DNA from: a virus
DNA: 22,238 nt
IMG/VR virus record: IMGVR_UViG_3300009504_000328
Span: 1 to 22,238 of that record
Direction: 5' to 3' (one strand)
The notes below the pieces were generated by a model. It worked only from the letters and a program-made list of their open reading frames with translations, did no database searches and had not been told where the DNA came from. The first letter of the stretch is position 1. Every line of letters starts with the position of its first letter. Below, in pieces: positions 14,163 through 22,095 of the stretch. The translations under genes and the position numbers were made by a program.

Positions 14163-15824
14163 ATGGCAACTAAAGGATATGCGAGTTATTTAATCGCAGG
14201 CAAGCAGACAAATTGGAATACGGTCATCAATAATGATGAATTCAACGGCATCATATATGAGTTCATGAGTTCTTCGCTCAAAAACAATTCAACGCCAATC
14301 ACGCCGACACGCTTCAAGGGCAATGCGAGTCCAATGCCACAGATTGAGAATTTCCTGAGCGCGGAGGGAGATATTCAGTTTAATCTCCATGCCGATAATA
14401 TGGTGATGTGGCTGGCACAGATGCTCATGGACGATATGAGCGATAACCCGGTTGTTGGCGACTGGACGGAAGTATTTGGCGATGGCATGGGCGAGGGCAA
14501 GGCATGGACATTTGACGAGGAGTTAGATGATCAGCCGGGCGATGTTGACCAAGAGCCCGGGAGGTTGCGCTTTACCTTTTCGGATGATGTGACGCTATCG
14601 GTGATTATCTTTGGCACAAACGCTAATGACAAGGCTATTATGGAGACATTGGTATTTGATGACGAGGATATTAAGACAACGATACAATACTTCAAGACTG
14701 TTAATGGCATGGACTTCAGCATCGAGCCGCCTGGCGATGAGACGGTCTTGATTGAATGTAGTAAGGAAAAGCCGGGCGATGTTGTTGAGCCTGAATGGCT
14801 AGAGGTATTTGGGAATACAGAAGGCGGCGGCAAAGCGTGGACAGATCCGGATAATCTCGATACACAGCCGGGGGCATTAACGCCAAGCCAGGCGCCAGCG
14901 TTGCTTAAATTCACCTTTGGCGCGAATGATACGATACAGGTGGATATAACAGGCACGGATCAGAATGATACGGTCATAGAAGAGACTCTAACATTTGCAA
15001 ACGAGACAACGAAGACAACGACAAAGTATTTCAAAACGGTAACGGAGATAGACTTCACAAACGAGGCAGGCGGCGGCGAGACGTTGTTTATCGAAGCCAG
15101 CAAGAACGTTTATATCCATACGATAGACTTAAAAGACGATATTCTTCCCGGTCTGACTATCGAGGAAGTCAAAGGCGCGTTACCATCAACTTATGTCGGC
15201 TGTTTGGTTAATCAGGGAACATTCGAGTTAGGCGATATAATCACAATGACGCTGGCATTGATGGCAAAGCGCGGCTGGAACAGCTACATTTGCAAGTCAA
15301 CAGGCAACGAAGTTGAAGTATCGGAGACGCCAACGGATGTTTCGTCATTCGATAGGGTATCGCAGGAGATTTTTCCGGCGTGGGGCATGGCATTAGAGAT
15401 CAACGGCGCGGGCAATCCAACGCCGATTGGCTCAATGACGCTAGTGATAAATAATCAGCTTGTCAATCCTTCGACACGCTTCCGTAACGATAGGACGCTC
15501 CCGAAGCCTGTCAGGAACGATAATCGCGATATCACATTGACATGCAATATTGATTACGATAGCGACAATAACGATTGGGACGAGAAGTTTGAGACGATGC
15601 AGGAAGCGTCTGCAATTTTGTATTGCTATCGTAAGCCTCATGCGGGACCTGAATTGAAGATAACCTTTACTCTCCCAAGATGTCAGATCGGCGCGTATCC
15701 CGATCCTGCGGTGACGGATTATGCGGAGGTATTGCAGGAGATTATTTTGCGTCCTATTCGCACCGAGAATGCGACTGATAGCGATGAGCTATCTATAACT
15801 GTCCAATGTTTAGCGGATGAATAA
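14163..15824 (+). CDS. Major tail tube protein with two inserted tandem domains (553 aa)
   Basis: Forms the tail tube. The ATG at 14163 has GGAGG (14150-14154) 8 bases upstream; an in-frame TTG at 14157 is less likely. N-terminal about 95 and C-terminal about 240 residues resemble tail tube proteins ('GYASYLIAGKQTNW', 'GDIQFNLHADNM', 'GMALEINGAGNPTPIGSMTL'). Between them lie two related domains, about 97-208 and 209-315, each starting W(T/L)EVFG, continuing through FTF, ETL, KYFKTV and ending ECSK/EASK. They look like Ig-like or carbohydrate-binding decorations on the tube surface. The total length is well above the usual 150-350 residues because of these inserts. No sheath gene is found, which fits a siphovirus. 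Confidence 0.75.
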   Translation: MATKGYASYLIAGKQTNWNTVINNDEFNGIIYEFMSSSLKNNSTPITPTRFKGNASPMPQIENFLSAEGDIQFNLHADNMVMWLAQMLMDDMSDNPVVGDWTEVFGDGMGEGKAWTFDEELDDQPGDVDQEPGRLRFTFSDDVTLSVIIFGTNANDKAIMETLVFDDEDIKTTIQYFKTVNGMDFSIEPPGDETVLIECSKEKPGDVVEPEWLEVFGNTEGGGKAWTDPDNLDTQPGALTPSQAPALLKFTFGANDTIQVDITGTDQNDTVIEETLTFANETTKTTTKYFKTVTEIDFTNEAGGGETLFIEASKNVYIHTIDLKDDILPGLTIEEVKGALPSTYVGCLVNQGTFELGDIITMTLALMAKRGWNSYICKSTGNEVEVSETPTDVSSFDRVSQEIFPAWGMALEINGAGNPTPIGSMTLVINNQLVNPSTRFRNDRTLPKPVRNDNRDITLTCNIDYDSDNNDWDEKFETMQEASAILYCYRKPHAGPELKITFTLPRCQIGAYPDPAVTDYAEVLQEIILRPIRTENATDSDELSITVQCLADE

Positions 15825-15838
15825 TAAACTTTTCCCTA

Positions 15839-15890
15839 GCTACAGGCTTGCTTTTTGCCGCCAATTACCCTCTTTGAGCAAGCCTGTAGC
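15839..15890 (+). promoter_or_regulatory. 13-bp inverted repeat after tail tube gene
   Basis: GCTACAGGCTTGC (15839-15851) pairs perfectly with GCAAGCCTGTAGC (15878-15890) across a 26-base loop. C-runs follow rather than T, so it is not a standard terminator. It may lower read-through or stabilise the 3' end of the abundant tube mRNA before the chaperone gene. No gene lies in 15825-15927. Confidence 0.55.
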
Positions 15891-15927
15891 CCCCCTACAC
15901 TGAAAATGTCATAAAGGAGACTAATTG

Positions 15928-16581
15928 ATGAACGCTGGAGAAATAGCAAGCAAAAAAGCGAGCAGTAAGAACCTTTCGGCAAGTTCCACCAAACAACAAA
16001 GCACTAATAATATCGCTGGCTTGACGACTTATGACGATCTGATGTCAGAATATCAGACGGATATTGTTAAGACGCCATCGGGTTTGACTTTCATTATACA
16101 GACGATTAACCCTGGGGATTATTTGGCAATTATCGGCACGCCATTATTGAAATATATGTCCGCTCATGGCATTGACATAAGCGATCCGCAGGCGAGGACG
16201 CAGGCGGTGATGGATATGCCGGCAAACGAGCAGGTAGAAATCCTTTCAGATCCTAATTTTCAAGAGATGTTGAAGAGTATCGTCTGCGCGGGTATTGTGC
16301 CGCATGATAAGCTCAGGGTGGTTAATAAGAGAGCTTATGATTGCGATAAGAGCAAATATGAAGTATCAATAGACGTTATCCCCGTTGCGGATTTATACCA
16401 TATCTTCATAGAGATAATGAAGCTCAGTCAGGGGGAGGAATTCGCAGACGAAATAGAGCTTTTTCGTGAACAGCACGAAATCCGACCGGGTGAGGCAGTG
16501 GCTGATCCGGGTCCATCAGATGGGGAAAGCTTACAGCAGGAGACCGAGCCAGATATTGTTTCCTCGAATAGCGAATCCTAA
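15928..16581 (+). CDS. Tail assembly chaperone, short form (217 aa)
   Basis: Located between tail tube and tape measure, the fixed place of the lambda G/GT-type chaperone pair that coats the tape measure during tail assembly. ATG 15928 has AAAGGAGA 7 bases upstream; an in-frame TTG at 15925 is unlikely. The first 30 residues are Ser/Lys-rich and disordered; the core includes TPSGLTFIIQTINPGDYLAIIG and a helical C-terminal half ending YHIFIEIMKLSQG. From residue 180 on the frame turns into a low-complexity tail (PGPSDGESLQQETEP), as expected when the real continuation lies in another frame. The long form is described at 16466. Confidence 0.8.
   Translation: MNAGEIASKKASSKNLSASSTKQQSTNNIAGLTTYDDLMSEYQTDIVKTPSGLTFIIQTINPGDYLAIIGTPLLKYMSAHGIDISDPQARTQAVMDMPANEQVEILSDPNFQEMLKSIVCAGIVPHDKLRVVNKRAYDCDKSKYEVSIDVIPVADLYHIFIEIMKLSQGEEFADEIELFREQHEIRPGEAVADPGPSDGESLQQETEPDIVSSNSES
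16459..16467 (+). promoter_or_regulatory. Candidate +1 ribosomal frameshift site CUU_UUU_CGU
   Basis: In the chaperone frame the codons are CTT TTT CGT (16459-16467). Slipping from UUU to UUC by one base (Phe tRNA re-pairs) enters the second chaperone frame at GUG 16466. That frame is closed by TAG at 16454, so the site sits at the first possible position of the overlap. It matches the known UUU_CGU motif of influenza PA-X. Confidence 0.6.
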
Positions 16582-16729
16582 TATCCAGATGCTCATAGAC
16601 AATATGGTCTTTGAGCTAGGACGCAAGCAAGAGATTGAGGAAGAATCGGAATGGGAAAAGATGAAGATAGAGCATCAGCACAAGATGCTGGAGACGCTAA
16701 TTAATGTGCTTGTGAAGGTAGTTAGATGA
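16466..16729 (+). CDS. Tail assembly chaperone, frameshift extension (T-like, 87 aa)
   Basis: Frame +1 to the upstream chaperone and overlapping it by about 115 bases. It has no ribosome-binding site of its own, and the first in-frame GTG is exactly where the slip lands, so it is probably expressed only as a 266-residue fusion (179 residues plus 87). The segment RPSQILFP, preceded by GKAYSRR and followed by LIDNMVFELG, matches the recurrent 'RPSEIL...' part of tail chaperone extensions. The remainder is a charged helix with EEESEWEKMKIEHQHKMLET. The stop overlaps the next start as ATGA. The missing independent start and conserved position make the fusion reading strong. Confidence 0.72.
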   Translation: MNSTKSDRVRQWLIRVHQMGKAYSRRPSQILFPRIANPNIQMLIDNMVFELGRKQEIEEESEWEKMKIEHQHKMLETLINVLVKVVR

Positions 16730-16920
16730 TAACCTATCATCTCCCCACCGGCGGCGGGTGTGTATTTTGCACTTGCGGGCATGATGTTCCATGTAAGTAT
16801 ATAGAGCCAAAAAAATGGCGTGAATGGCAACTGAACAATAGGCGTGTAATCAAGGATTTTGACGATGGCAGATGTAAGATTAACGATAACAGGACAGAAC
16901 CTCAGCAAGCAGGCGATTGA
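16726..16920 (+). CDS. Small Cys-rich protein between chaperone and tape measure (64 aa)
   Basis: ATG 16726 overlaps the chaperone extension stop as ATGA, so translational coupling is likely. The sequence has a dense metal-ligand cluster, CVFCTCGHDVPC (Cys12, 15, 17, His19, Cys23), followed by YIEPKKWREWQLNNRR and a final Cys. This looks like a small zinc-binding protein of unknown function. The last 18 codons overlap the start of the tape measure gene in another frame. It fills an otherwise empty 135-base gap in a very compact operon, which supports reality; the overlap is a reason for caution. Confidence 0.55.
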   Translation: MITYHLPTGGGCVFCTCGHDVPCKYIEPKKWREWQLNNRRVIKDFDDGRCKINDNRTEPQQAGD

Positions 16921-19900
16921 TCAGCTTAAGAAGGATTTAGAGGAAACCACTAGGAAGCTGAACGAGGTTAGTCAGGGCAATGTCAAGGTAGATGATACCA
17001 GCAAGAAGGCGCAGGCGGGCTTATTGATGGTCGCTGGCGGCTTAGGCGCGATATCGGCGGCAGGGGTACTGATGCTCAGGTCGACTATCGGCGCGGCGAC
17101 AAGGCTTGAACGGATGAAGCTAGCGCTGGTCGCCGTTGCGGGTAGCACAGAACGCGCTAACGCGCAATTCAGGGATTTAATCGAACTAGCGAAGATGCCG
17201 GGCTTAGGGTTGCCAGAGGTAAGCAAGGCGGTTACATCCTTGCAAGCGCTGGACGTTAGTTTTGAGGATTCTAAGCGGATTGTCCGCGAGTGGGGCAACG
17301 AGATCGTCAAGATGGGCGGCGGGAGAGATAACCTTGACCGCGTGATTGTGCAGTTGACGCAGATCATGGGCAAGACCTCTGGGTGGGGACAGGACATCAG
17401 GCAGATAGCGGAATCCATGCCATCTATACGCAAGCACATGATAGCGGCATTTGGCACGGCGACATCGGAAGAGTTTGCCAAGATGGGCATTACAGCACAG
17501 AAGTTCATCAAGGGCATTACTGACGAGTTAGCGAAGCAGTCGCGTGTTGCCGGCGGGACGCAGAACAGCATTGATAACTTGCGCGATAGCTGGTTCCAGA
17601 TGCAGGCGATGCTAGGCGAGATATTGCTTCCGACATTCCAGAAAGTATTGGATAGTTTAGCGAAGATGGTCGAATATGTCAAAAACTTATCGGCAACTCA
17701 GCGAGAGATAATCGCCTGGGGGACGGTAAGCGTGACGGCGCTTGCGGCTATTGGCGCGGCGGTTGCGGGACTAACGTTTACTATCGCCAAGCTCAAGGTG
17801 ATGATTGGTGCTTTAGCAGGCACTTGGGCGTGGTTTGCGGCGCATCCTGCTGGCGCGGCGGCGATTGCTATCGCGGCAGTTGCAGGCGCGCTGGTATCGC
17901 TATATATGAAGTCGCAAGATACGACAACGCGGGTCAATAAACTCGGCAAGGCGATAGATAGCACTAAGGCGTCTGCGGATAAGCTCAAGAAAATGGAAGG
18001 GCTGATAAACGAGATTGAGAAGCTCAGGGGCAAGACGGAACTCACCACCGAAGAGCATGGCAAGCTGAAGGACGCTCAAAGCGAATTAATCAAACTCTCT
18101 CCCGAATTTGTCGCTAAATTTGATAAGGAAGGCAATGCGATCGCCTTAGCGACTGACAAGCTCAAAGAACATATTGATAAGCTAAAAGAGATGCACGGCA
18201 TTGAACGCATGGAACGTGAACGGCTGGCAATGGAGGAGATTGCCAAGATTGAGGATAAAATCAATAAGAAAAAAGCCGATAGGCAAAAGCTTGAGGCTAA
18301 TCTTACAAAAGCCAGCGAAAAACGCTTAAAGGGCGAAAAAGTCGTCTTTGAACCATCTTTTGATTGGGCAGGGTATATAGGGACTCCCGAAGGGGCGATA
18401 AAGTATTTTAGCAAGGAGATGGATAAGATTGATGAGGAGACGAAAGCGCTTGAAGAGCAACTTAAGCAAGTAAGAGAATTGGTTAAATCTTTTAAGGTTA
18501 TTTCAGCAGAGCCTTTTGGTCCCCCAGAGCCACGACCAGCGTATCAGCCGACAAAGGAAGAGGAAGCGGCGTTTGCGGATTTGCAGAAAGCGCAAGCCGA
18601 GGCGATTGAGGACACATATAGGCGCAGGATTGCGTTAGCTAACCTCACATTTGCTGAAGAGACAAAGGGGCATAAAGAGGCGCGTGAAAGCATTATCGCT
18701 AATGCGCAGACCGAAGAGGAACGCAAGGCGAAGCTTGACGCCCTTGACGCTAAATATCAGGCGGCAAAGATTAGACGCGATATCGCCATCCGGGACGCTG
18801 AAAGAGATAGACAGGAAGCGATACAGAAAGTTATCAATGATACTCTTGATAAGGAACAGCAAAGGATTGAGGATTTACGCAACCGCAGAGAAGAGGCGAT
18901 AGCGGAGCGCGAAAGGCGGCAAGAGGAGGCTTTCAGGAAAGATTTAGAGCGTATTGGCAGGCATAACGAATTTGAAGCCGAGCAGACACAACAGCAACTT
19001 GATAAAAGCGAATCCATCAGGGGCGATGCAGACGATAGACGGCAAAAGGAGACTAAGGAGTTTTACGAATTCCTTGAACGCATTGAGGAAGCTAAACGGA
19101 CAGAGGAGAAAAAAACCTTTAATGCCTATTATCAAGCTGAGGAGGCAAGGATTAGCCTGATCCAGAATAATCGCGAAAGAGAGCTTGAGCAGATAAGATT
19201 GCAGTATGAGACACGAGTGAAATATATTGAAGACGAGTTGAATTCTGAAAATATCTCTTATGAACGCAAGGTGGAACTCGAAAGGCAGTTAGATTATCTT
19301 AAAAAGAAGTATATCAGCGATAGATGGGCAGTGGTGAACAGGGCGATTGAGATGGAGACGCAGAAGACCTTTAATGCCTATTATCAGGCTGAGGAGATGC
19401 GTATAGGATTAATAATTGATAATCGTCAACGCGAGATAGAGCAAACAAGGCTGAAATATGAGACCAATAAAAAGTATATTGAAGCGGAACTGGCTGAGGA
19501 AGAAATATCTTATGAACGCCGGATGGAATTGGAACGGCAACTAGCATATTTGCGGGAGCAATATACGAGAGATGTCACAACGATCCAGAATCGTACGCGT
19601 GACGAACTGCTCAGGACGACAAGCGATACGATTGCGGCGTTGCCATCGGGACTTGCTAGAGCGCTATGGGAAGCGAGGAGCCTTCATGAGCGATACGCTG
19701 ACGATATAAAGGCTTTGAACGAGGAGACGGCGCGGGAGATAAACAGAATCAATAGCGACTACGCCAAGTCGGCGGCGCAACGGCATCGAGAGATTGAAAG
19801 ATTAGAGAAAGAATCGGCACAACGCAGGCTGGAGATAGAGAAGCAGCTGGACGCTGAACGCAGGGCGATATATACGGATTTTATCAAGAATTTCTTTATG

Positions 19901-20536
19901 AAGCTACTGAGTAGCCTTGAGACACGCGCGACTGATATGCTATCAGACGCGATATTCAAGTTTTTGAAGAACCGATTTGCCGAACAAGACCAAGACCAGG
20001 GCATTGACGTCGCGGGCATTGGCATAGGATTAGCGACTGGCAACCCATGGCCGGCGGTGGCGGCATTGGCACAACCGATGTTATCAGGTATCATATTTGA
20101 TAATCCCGCGAATGACGCTCTAGCGAGGGATTATGGCAGGCAATCGGCGTTATTGTATGGGGCGTCATTTGATAATCCTATCAATGATACTCTAGCGAAG
20201 GATTTTGGCAAGCACGCGGCGGCGCTTTATGGCGCGTCGTTTGATAATCCTATCAATGACTTTAACGCGAAGCTGATGGGGACGAGGACGGCGGCATATA
20301 GTCTTGGCAGGAGGTCGGCTGATGATATGCTATCGAACTTTACACAGGGCTTTGCTGAGGGCGCCAGGACACGGGGCGAGACGGCGAAGGATAGCGAAAT
20401 AGCGGAACTCTTGAAGGAGTTGAAACACGCGCTACAGAATCCAGCGGCTTTCAAGCTGAATATTGACGGTAGAGAGCTTCATAGCACAATAGCAAGACTG
20501 GACGATAAGATCAGGGCTAGGGGGAGCGGGTATTAA
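16865..20536 (+). CDS. Tail tape measure protein (1223 aa)
   Basis: Sets tail length and is released on infection. The start is ATG 16865 with AAGGA 8 bases upstream; the in-frame TTG at 16859 is unlikely. Domains in order: an N-terminal coiled coil; a TP901-type core (about 60-265, with VTSLQALDVSFEDSKRIV and GKTSGWGQDIRQIAESMPSI); hydrophobic stretches at about 280-345 (VSVTALAAIGAAVAGLTF and HPAGAAAIAIAAVAGALV); then a long highly charged coiled coil (about 365-1040) including an 84-residue tandem duplication at 750 and 834; and three 24-residue repeats near the C-terminus (1078, 1102, 1126). By the usual 0.15 nm per residue rule the tail would be roughly 180 nm, an estimate only. Confidence 0.93.
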   Translation: MADVRLTITGQNLSKQAIDQLKKDLEETTRKLNEVSQGNVKVDDTSKKAQAGLLMVAGGLGAISAAGVLMLRSTIGAATRLERMKLALVAVAGSTERANAQFRDLIELAKMPGLGLPEVSKAVTSLQALDVSFEDSKRIVREWGNEIVKMGGGRDNLDRVIVQLTQIMGKTSGWGQDIRQIAESMPSIRKHMIAAFGTATSEEFAKMGITAQKFIKGITDELAKQSRVAGGTQNSIDNLRDSWFQMQAMLGEILLPTFQKVLDSLAKMVEYVKNLSATQREIIAWGTVSVTALAAIGAAVAGLTFTIAKLKVMIGALAGTWAWFAAHPAGAAAIAIAAVAGALVSLYMKSQDTTTRVNKLGKAIDSTKASADKLKKMEGLINEIEKLRGKTELTTEEHGKLKDAQSELIKLSPEFVAKFDKEGNAIALATDKLKEHIDKLKEMHGIERMERERLAMEEIAKIEDKINKKKADRQKLEANLTKASEKRLKGEKVVFEPSFDWAGYIGTPEGAIKYFSKEMDKIDEETKALEEQLKQVRELVKSFKVISAEPFGPPEPRPAYQPTKEEEAAFADLQKAQAEAIEDTYRRRIALANLTFAEETKGHKEARESIIANAQTEEERKAKLDALDAKYQAAKIRRDIAIRDAERDRQEAIQKVINDTLDKEQQRIEDLRNRREEAIAERERRQEEAFRKDLERIGRHNEFEAEQTQQQLDKSESIRGDADDRRQKETKEFYEFLERIEEAKRTEEKKTFNAYYQAEEARISLIQNNRERELEQIRLQYETRVKYIEDELNSENISYERKVELERQLDYLKKKYISDRWAVVNRAIEMETQKTFNAYYQAEEMRIGLIIDNRQREIEQTRLKYETNKKYIEAELAEEEISYERRMELERQLAYLREQYTRDVTTIQNRTRDELLRTTSDTIAALPSGLARALWEARSLHERYADDIKALNEETAREINRINSDYAKSAAQRHREIERLEKESAQRRLEIEKQLDAERRAIYTDFIKNFFMKLLSSLETRATDMLSDAIFKFLKNRFAEQDQDQGIDVAGIGIGLATGNPWPAVAALAQPMLSGIIFDNPANDALARDYGRQSALLYGASFDNPINDTLAKDFGKHAAALYGASFDNPINDFNAKLMGTRTAAYSLGRRSADDMLSNFTQGFAEGARTRGETAKDSEIAELLKELKHALQNPAAFKLNIDGRELHSTIARLDDKIRARGSGY
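19112..19615 (+). repeat. 252-base tandem duplication inside the tape measure gene
   Basis: Two units of 84 residues start at 19112 and 19364, each opening KTFNAYYQAEE and containing YETxxKYIExEL and ISYERxxELERQL. DNA is nearly identical at the start (ACCTTTAATGCCTATTATCA). A coiled-coil duplication of this kind would lengthen the tail. Confidence 0.9.
20096..20310 (+). repeat. Three 72-base repeats near tape measure C-terminus
   Basis: Units starting at 20096, 20168 and 20240 each encode 24 residues beginning FDNP[AI]ND and, in the first two, ending [ALY]LYGAS. The third degenerates after FNAKLMG. Confidence 0.85.
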
Positions 20537-20594
20537 TCCCCCATAATGAGATTTTGAAGAATTCAGAAGGGATGTTTTAATCAAATCCCCCCTA

Positions 20595-20730
20595 CCCCCC
20601 TTTATCAAGGGGGGAGGGAAAGGAAGTTTAGCTAAAGGGGGGAAAAGAAGAGAGATTTAGATAAAAAGGGGAAATGAGGAAAAAATTTCCCTTTATCAAG
20701 GGGAAGGAAGAAGAGATTTAGCTAAAGGGG
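20595..20730 (+). repeat. MITE/REP-like palindromic repeat cluster
   Basis: In the 197-base spacer between tape measure and distal tail genes: CCCCCCTT-TATC-AAGGGGGG (20595-20614) and TTCCCTT-TATC-AAGGGGAA (20687-20705) are two versions of one hairpin. Each is followed about 12 bases on by TTTAGCTAAAGGGG (20627 and 20717), with a degraded middle copy TTTAGATAAAAAGGGG (20656). The DNA is purine-skewed and unlike the coding regions. Similar CCCCCCTT...AAGGGGGG elements are widespread in the intergenic DNA of some bacteria, so an incoming host-type repeat is likely. The last copy supplies the AAAGGGG upstream of the next gene. Confidence 0.7.
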
Positions 20731-20733
20731 AAA

Positions 20734-21513
20734 ATGAGAATTGATATGGGACATTATTTTTTTACTGAATCATACACATATAAACAAGGCGTCGCGGCAA
20801 GCATCTCCGGCGGGACGCCAGCGGCGGGGCATTTGCCGCCGGATGCGATTGATTATGATAAGGCGTCTTATTGCGAGACTGACGGCGCGAATCCTGAGCT
20901 GGTGATTGACTTGGGCGTGGCGAGGACGGTGGATTCGCTTTGGCTTAAGCATGATAATATCGAGACGATTGAAGTGTATCATTCATCTGACGGCATCGCA
21001 TGGACAGAAACGGCAGGCGGCGATGGCGTTATAGATATGGGCGATGGGATATTATGGTATTTCGGCTTTACCGCGCAAAGTAAGCGATATTGGAAGATTA
21101 AGGTTGCGACTAAGGCAGGCGCTGGCAACGTTAAGTTTTATGAGGCGATGCTGATGGAATTGAAGCTGACGCTTGAGGATGATATTGATTTGCCAGCAGA
21201 CGTTAGAGTTGATAAAGTTGACACAATCGGCGGGCATTACGTCATGGCTGACGGCTCAACTCTTAGCTATGCGGGTCAACGGATATTTGCGAGGATTGCG
21301 GTCATGTTTCAATATACTCCAAAGGCGAATAAGGACGCGCTTGAGGCGTTATTTGCGTCTCCTATTAGGCAGGCGTTGACGATTGTGCCAGATGAGGCAT
21401 ATCCAGAGAATATTTATAGGGCGATATGGCAAGAGGCGGATTTCAAGCTGAATTATTCTATCCCATATAAGCCGAATGGGTTTAGCGGGGAATTGAATTT
21501 TATTGAATATTGA
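20734..21513 (+). CDS. Distal tail protein with discoidin-like domain (259 aa)
   Basis: Located right after the tape measure, where the distal tail (Dit) or baseplate hub proteins lie. Residues about 25-140 have the look of an F5/8 type C (discoidin) sugar-binding fold: DGANPELVIDLGVARTVDSLW, EVYHSSDGIAWTE, and SKRYWKIKV. The C-terminal half (RVDKVDTIGG, then FQYTPKANKDALEALF, IYRAIWQEADF) has the pattern of a tail tip scaffold. ATG 20734 follows AAGGGG from the repeat cluster at 3 bases, a close spacing; ATG 20746 (MGHYFFTESY) is an alternative. Could act as a receptor-binding tip. Function inferred from fold pattern and position. Confidence 0.65.
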   Translation: MRIDMGHYFFTESYTYKQGVAASISGGTPAAGHLPPDAIDYDKASYCETDGANPELVIDLGVARTVDSLWLKHDNIETIEVYHSSDGIAWTETAGGDGVIDMGDGILWYFGFTAQSKRYWKIKVATKAGAGNVKFYEAMLMELKLTLEDDIDLPADVRVDKVDTIGGHYVMADGSTLSYAGQRIFARIAVMFQYTPKANKDALEALFASPIRQALTIVPDEAYPENIYRAIWQEADFKLNYSIPYKPNGFSGELNFIEY

Positions 21514-21537
21514 AAAAGTTGAGAGTAGAAGGAAGAA

Positions 21538-22065
21538 ATGGAAGAGGCGGAATATATAAAGTTTTTGCAGATGAAGCGGCAAGCGGATAATCCCTTTATG
21601 CCGCTTGTGAACGCGGCGCAAGTATGGATGAGTAGCAATAATCATCTTTATACGCGCTTGCATCAGCAGGAGGATCCGGGGGCGGATAATGTCTGGAAAA
21701 TTGCGGACTTCCTTTATGCGACATTCTTTGGCAGGAAAGAGACGGCTATCGCGGCTGATACGGTAGCTATAGACGCGGAAGGGATAAACGGAGTATATTG
21801 CGAGCTTGACCAAGACGTTGAATTCACTATCGGCGCGGGGGCGGAATGGCAGAGGCTGTATATGGTGTTGAAGCAGGACGCGACAGGCGGCAGGGTGGCG
21901 AGCTTTGGCGCGGGCTTCGGAACGATAGGGAATAAAACCGCCGGCGTTGAGGAGTATTCTATCATTAGCCTGATATATGACGATGAGAATGGATTATGGC
22001 ATGAGATGGCTGGCGGCGGCGGGAATGGCGGCGGCGAAGTAATGGAGAGGTTCTTATGGTGGTAA
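21538..22065 (+). CDS. Fibre-like tail protein (175 aa)
   Basis: Unrecognised by exact family but resembles short tail-fibre or tip proteins. The N-terminus is helical (EEAEYIKFLQMKRQADN). The central part alternates short strands and Gly-rich turns (INGVYCELDQDVEFTIG, RVASFGAGFGTIG, then EEYSIISLIYDD) and ends in a Gly-rich linker (MAGGGGNGGGEV) with the terminal RFLWW. No chaperone or depolymerase motif is visible. It sits between the distal tail gene and a repeat-built fibre gene, at the host-recognition end of the module. GGAAG precedes ATG 21538 weakly. Confidence 0.5.
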   Translation: MEEAEYIKFLQMKRQADNPFMPLVNAAQVWMSSNNHLYTRLHQQEDPGADNVWKIADFLYATFFGRKETAIAADTVAIDAEGINGVYCELDQDVEFTIGAGAEWQRLYMVLKQDATGGRVASFGAGFGTIGNKTAGVEEYSIISLIYDDENGLWHEMAGGGGNGGGEVMERFLWW

Positions 22066-22095
22066 TAATTAAGCGATTCCCATGGTGGTGATTAT

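Noticed and set aside
16570-16590. Frameshift at the chaperone stop (TCC_TAA)
   Set aside because: A shift here would skip the RPSQIL segment that resembles chaperone extensions, and Ser tRNA would not re-pair well on CCU. The UUU_CGU site is better.
16466-16729. Independent start of the chaperone extension at GTG 16466 or a later ATG
   Set aside because: No Shine-Dalgarno is present before these codons, and the arrangement fits a frameshifted fusion.
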